From contig NW_024041151.1 of assembly GCF_014851395.1 (NCBI RefSeq), positions 27,845,832 to 27,909,831 on the forward strand: a stretch of 64,000 nt of DNA, given 5' to 3'. Of the stretch, positions 60,638 to 64,000 are shown one piece after another. The translations under genes and the position numbers were made by a program. Source of the stretch: Micropterus salmoides (taxonomy: Eukaryota > Chordata > Actinopteri > Centrarchiformes > Centrarchidae). Position 1 is the first letter of the stretch; every line of letters starts with the position of its first letter. The notes under the pieces are model-generated. The model was not told where the DNA came from. It was given only the letters and a program-made list of their open reading frames with translations, and did no database searches.

Positions 60638-60879
60638 CTGATCATCTGAAATATTCTGTACAACACGGGTGCAGAGTGCATGGAGCAGCTTATAAACTCA
60701 CACAGACAAAACGAAACATTTTCTAAATCATCTATCATGGGTAAAGAAATCTGGCTACACATGAAGGAAAAAAAGGACTTAAAATGAGATATACTACCAT
60801 GGATGTTGGGAACATTTTCAAATCGCTGTTTCGCATCTATAAGACAACAAAATTACTAATGCAGCATCACAATTCTCTG

Positions 60880-60907
60880 CACACACACACACACACACAA
60901 ACAAACA
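60880..60907. repeat. (CA)n microsatellite with AAAC tail
   Basis: About ten CA units followed by AAACAAAC. Confidence 0.93.
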
Positions 60908-61166
60908 AAAATGAAATTAGAAAACCAACAATATGCACTGACTTGTCTGCAAGTTACTCAAACACACAACTTTTGTGCAAATAGTTGAAAGACTGATTGA
61001 AGGCTAAAATATGCAGGTTATGTGCCGTGCAACTCATAGGTTAAAAATGTAAACAGTGGTTCGCTGTATGAAGCCTATAGGACGATTCTTTCTTCTACGG
61101 CTTGTACTGTCATGACACTAGCCATTATATTCATATTAACAATAAAAAGAAGATGAATTTCCTTAC

Positions 61167-61258
61167 CGCGCTGAAATCCAGTAAGTCACTCAGCTCCTTG
61201 TCTGTTCCCAAAGCTGCCATCCGCTGTTGATGATGCATTTTAGCAAAATCGCACGGAC
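61167..61258 (-). CDS. tcf4: tcf4 exon 2, carrying the start codon (E-protein N-terminus)
   Basis: First coding exon of transcription factor 4 (E2-2/ITF2), a nuclear class I bHLH protein that binds E-boxes as homodimer or with tissue-specific bHLH partners. The ATG is at 61238-61236 with A at -3. The coding part is 72 nt, 24 codons, starting MHHQQRMAALGTDKE and ending at residues 16-24 with LSDLLDFSA. This holds the LDFS core of activation domain 1, which in E proteins contacts the KIX domain of CBP/p300 and ETO-type TAFH domains. MHHQQRMAALG distinguishes TCF4 from TCF12 (MNPQQQRMAAIG). The donor is GCG|GTAAGG (intron from 61166). The 5' end is placed at an AG at 61260-61259 preceded by a long pyrimidine tract and TTTTTAG, so a non-coding exon 1 is expected at higher coordinates. 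I could not fix its donor. Identification is by residue recognition; the exon 1 structure is inference. Confidence 0.95.
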
Positions 61259-61277
61259 CTAAAAACATGGAAACAAA

Positions 61278-61345
61278 TGGAGAGATAGATAGAGAGAAGA
61301 GGATAGGTAGACAGATTGATAGATGGAGAGATAGAGGGGGGAGAG
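61278..61345. repeat. GATA/GAGA-rich simple repeat, serving as the exon 2 pyrimidine tract
   Basis: Degenerate GATA/GAGA units on plus. On the tcf4 strand this is a long CT-rich stretch just upstream of the exon 2 acceptor. Confidence 0.85.
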
Positions 61346-61950
61346 GAGAGAGAAGGACGGCTTTTTGCGCACCGCTCCGCTCCCGGATCTCTTTTCCTCC
61401 ACAGCGAAATAAATCCAGTAAAACAACCTTAAAGCCTCGATCAGAAATCTAGTTTTCTTTCATCCTCAGAGCAGGGACTCGGTCCCGGGTTCCTGGTTTG
61501 GCAGCAGGAAATAAATCGCAAGAAAAAAAACTGACTGATAAAAAGGGGGGCGACAGGACGGGAGTCTTTTCGCGTGTGTTTTGGTGTGTTTTCCCCAGCC
61601 AAAGAAGTCCGACCTCTCCGCGCAAAGACGCAGTTCGTCCGCCGCGGCTGATTGTCAGGCTCACACACGATATAAATAAATAACACGCCGTGTCTCCGCT
61701 AGCTTCTCAGGGAGGAAAAAGATCACCCGAAAAAATGAGCAGTGGTGGTTTTGTGCGTGCGTTGGTGTCAGAGGAAGAGTCGCGGCAGGGTGAGCGCTGC
61801 TCCTGACCGCGCTGAGGGTCCCGTCCGCTCGGCTACGGGTGCTGAAGATCCCCGGGTACGCAGGACGGATCCCATGTGCGTCTGGCACAGCCTCGGTGTG
61901 ATAAATGTGTTCGTGCGGCCACCTAGCTTACATTCTCGTCTAACACTACC
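61340..61950 (-). promoter_or_regulatory. tcf4: CpG-rich promoter and 5'-UTR region of tcf4
   Basis: GC content and CpG density rise sharply here against the AT-rich surroundings, with many CG, GCGC and CCGCGG motifs, for example around 61620-61650 and 61780-61860. It lies immediately 5' of the start-codon exon, as expected for a CpG-island promoter. On the minus strand a TATTTATA-like element falls at about 61671-61681 and an inverted CCAAT (ATTGGCTGG on plus) at about 62057. The transcription start and exon 1 donor could not be fixed. A short CTG run (61956-61974) sits just outside the island. Confidence 0.7.
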
Positions 61951-61955
61951 GCCGA

Positions 61956-61974
61956 GCTGCTGCTGCTGCTGCTA
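61956..61974. repeat. (CTG)6 trinucleotide run
   Basis: Six CTG-type units on plus, just upstream of the tcf4 CpG island. Confidence 0.94.
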
Positions 61975-63184
61975 CAGTAGAGAGCAGAAAAATCTCCTGC
62001 AAAAATAAAAACATTTTAAAGAAAAATTGGTTTGATGGAGTGGCTGATGGTGCGGTGATTGGCTGGTTTGATTTGGATTAGGTTAATTAGAGTAATTGGG
62101 GTAGGAAAAGGTGATTTTCCCCCTCTCTGGAGTTTGGGGAACTGCAATGGTGCTTAAACCCTAGACAAAATAAAAGTTTTAAAATGTGTTTTAAAATGTT
62201 ACAAATTATATATAAAATGTATTTACTTATTTCATATTTCATTTTATTGTTTTTATTAGTTTTAGGTGGGTAGTTTTTCATATAACCATTTATGCCCCTA
62301 CATTCTGTGTCTATCTATTTATATAACTTTCTTTATGTATTTTATAGAGATTTTTATATAGACTAAAAACTGACTTGACTTGCATGGTAACCCCCTATGG
62401 GTCACCACTTAAACCACAACAGCACCAAAACCCACCTCACTGGAAATACTTTGCAGTAGTTGGCTTTTTTTAATTTGTGCAGCCTGCAGGTATAAAATGA
62501 CTGGCCTATTTCTGCCAATTACACCCTGCATGTGCGGGTTTCTCTCAGAAAAAAGGCCAGCAAAAATACTCAGGTGCAGGTAGGACATAAAGGCTTATTT
62601 GTTGCAGTGTAAAGTGGTCCTGCCTGTTGGCCTTTCAGCTTATACAGAAAGCAGCAGAGAGAACAGATTACTCAACAGACCACTTGTTTGTGTGCACAAA
62701 ATACTGCATAAGTGCTAGCATAATGTGTTGCTAATCTAAGGTGAATATAATCAAAAGTTTTTATGTATAAGTGTTGACAGGACAATCTTATTAGAGATGA
62801 AGTGGACAGTAAACACACCACAACTCTCTTTATCCATGTTTTCAAGTCAAAACACACCTGGCAAAGCAGGAAACTTTCCCCGGACACCACACTCCTGGGG
62901 TATTACTGAGTGGCCTTGTGTCAAACTGTCCTCAAAAGAGGCCCAGCAACAAATGTTTGCCAGTCTGGCCAGCCCAAGTCCATTAATTATTTGTGTACTA
63001 CCAATTAATCAAATGATTCTGTCAATAGGTGTTGCTCATAGTGACAAACCCACAGAGAATTATCACCTGACTCTAAAGTTCCCATCATCTACAGAGCTTT
63101 TTAGGCATCTTTAGCTCATTGTTTTGGTTTTGCATACAGAGGCAAAGGTACTGTTTGGATCACTCTCAGCTCTCTTATCAACCT
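61975..63184. other. upstream flank of tcf4, no gene seen
   Basis: Beyond the CpG-rich block the sequence returns to AT-rich. An inverted CCAAT site lies near 62057. A 105-codon frame at 62797-63114 has no recognisable relative. Confidence 0.5.
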
Positions 63185-63585
63185 CGTTTCCAGCAGCAGC
63201 AGGCTGCTAGCAGGTAGACTATGCTACCTATCCAGCAACAAACAGTAGACAGACAAAGTAAGCAACCAGCAACTTAAGTAGGTGTAACATCTAGCAGCTT
63301 AAGAGCCAGACATTTTTTTCAGGAAATGGTGGATACCAAATCAGAGCTTAAAGCAGAGTGAATATTGGACTTTCATTCATCAGGTGGACACAAACACAAC
63401 TCCAGTGGGGTTGCTCTGTGTCTGCCGGTCATGTAAATGCAAAGAAACTGTTTGCTAACACCAGCCATCACAACATTATAAGGTGATAATGTCAATGTTG
63501 TGTTTATAGCTTGTTCCAGTACCCCCAAAATCACAAAAGAACAGTGAATGCTGCTTTAAGGATTAAAACATAAACATAGGTTGTT
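63185..63585 (+). repeat. dispersed teleost repeat, copy 2
   Basis: GTAGACAGACAAAGTAAGCA, ATCTAGCAGCTTAAGAGCC, GGTGGATACCAAATCAGAGC and CAGAGTGAATATTGGACT match copy 1, and it extends into CATTCATCAGGTGGACACAA, a usual continuation of the family. Confidence 0.6.
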
Positions 63586-63629
63586 TTAAGCCATTTGAAC
63601 AAATGATGATGTTGACAGTGTAACTGCTG

Positions 63630-63700
63630 TGGAGAGACAAGAAAAGAAAAGAAAGAATGACAAGAAAAGAAAAAGAAAGAGTGACAAAGAATCAAGAAAA
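63630..63700. repeat. A/G-rich degenerate tandem repeat
   Basis: GACAAGAAAAGAAAAGAAAG occurs twice in near-identical form about 30 bp apart. Confidence 0.85.
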
Positions 63701-64000
63701 AACTGAAAAATCTGGGACAAAAGTGAATCTATGAAACTGTTGCTCGGGCTCTCATGGCCTGTGATCTATTCTCTGCGGCTAATGCGGATTACAATGTGAG
63801 CAGGTGCTTATATATTTCTTGCTCTTAATCTCTTCTTTCATTATACCACAGGACTGCATCCTCCTAACTTATCTTTGATTTGACAAAAAGCCAGTCGACA
63901 TGTCGCTGCTTCCCTTTCATTATCAACATGTGAACACAGGAAAGTTACATAACTTCTAACAACATATCCTGGTTTAGTCTGAGTGTTTTAACCTTGAAAC

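Larger units (their letters stand above)
57033..61166 (-). other. tcf4: tcf4 intron 2 (complete, 4134 bp)
   Basis: Bounded by the GTAAGG donor of exon 2 and the TTGTAG acceptor of exon 3. It contains an interspersed hAT-like element (57342-58362) and a block of complex sequence that could be regulatory (59045-59260). The rest is AT-rich with short tetranucleotide and CA repeats and no exon I can support. Confidence 0.9.
59261..61166. other. tcf4 intron 2, right part, nothing coding
   Basis: AT-rich DNA with repeated CCTATAATATTC-type motifs (59460-59840), then 60370-60580 of more complex sequence, and short simple repeats. Confidence 0.55.

Noticed and set aside
61742..62008. 88-codon plus-strand frame in the CpG island as a divergent gene
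   Set aside because: Arg-rich GC-driven frame ending in a poly-Cys from the CTG run; no similarity or splice support.
1..64000. CRISPR array, bacterial operon, phage or tRNA/rRNA gene
   Set aside because: No spaced direct repeats of CRISPR type, no dense coding, no rRNA sequence. The only tRNA-like segments are SINE heads without complete cloverleafs.

Overview
The window is vertebrate nuclear DNA from a ray-finned fish, most likely a percomorph teleost. The basis is two exons of a vertebrate transcription-factor gene, dense CA/GT microsatellites, and many interspersed repeats whose sequences I recognise as teleost families (three Tc1-like transposon lineages, several hAT-type and PIF/Harbinger-type non-autonomous elements, tRNA-derived SINEs). 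No bacterial-type gene organisation is present. Almost all of the long reading frames are open by chance in low-complexity or repeat DNA.

The one gene I can name is tcf4 (E2-2/ITF2, a class I bHLH E protein) on the minus strand. Its 5' end is at the right of the window: a CpG-rich promoter/5'-UTR region (about 61340-61950), the start-codon exon (61167-61258), intron 2 (57033-61166) and the 73-bp exon 3 (56960-57032). Each exon has correct splice signals, and the phase between them is correct. I found no fourth coding exon, so everything from 56959 down to 1 reads as one very large, incomplete intron of tcf4. The stretch right of about 62000 is upstream flank.

The intron is a mosaic. At the left are a promoter-like module followed by a consensus splice donor (1494-1819), an exon-like open stretch (1104-1246), a Tc1 pseudogene (3060-3739), and a ~580-bp tandem duplication whose 127-bp core differs at one base while its flanks have drifted (5027-6245). 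The middle holds hAT, Harbinger and Tc1 derivatives, including a 603-bp element with a perfect 8-bp target-site duplication (25179-25797), a second exon-like stretch ending in a stop (23932-24000), and two copies of a tRNA-derived repeat in opposite orientation (21635-22055 and 33190-33550). Several blocks of complex, TAAT-rich, repeat-free sequence (best 46590-47345; also 23380-23515, 43640-43860, 49040-49215, 50375-50540 and 59045-59260 in intron 2) look like conserved non-coding enhancers. That is inference only.

Nothing here amounts to a new multi-gene system. The observations most worth following up are the hyper-conserved tandem core at 5181-5307/5760-5886, the two orphan exon-like segments on the plus strand, and the candidate regulatory blocks inside tcf4. 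No alignment or database search could be run, so every family name given to a repeat is from recognition by eye.
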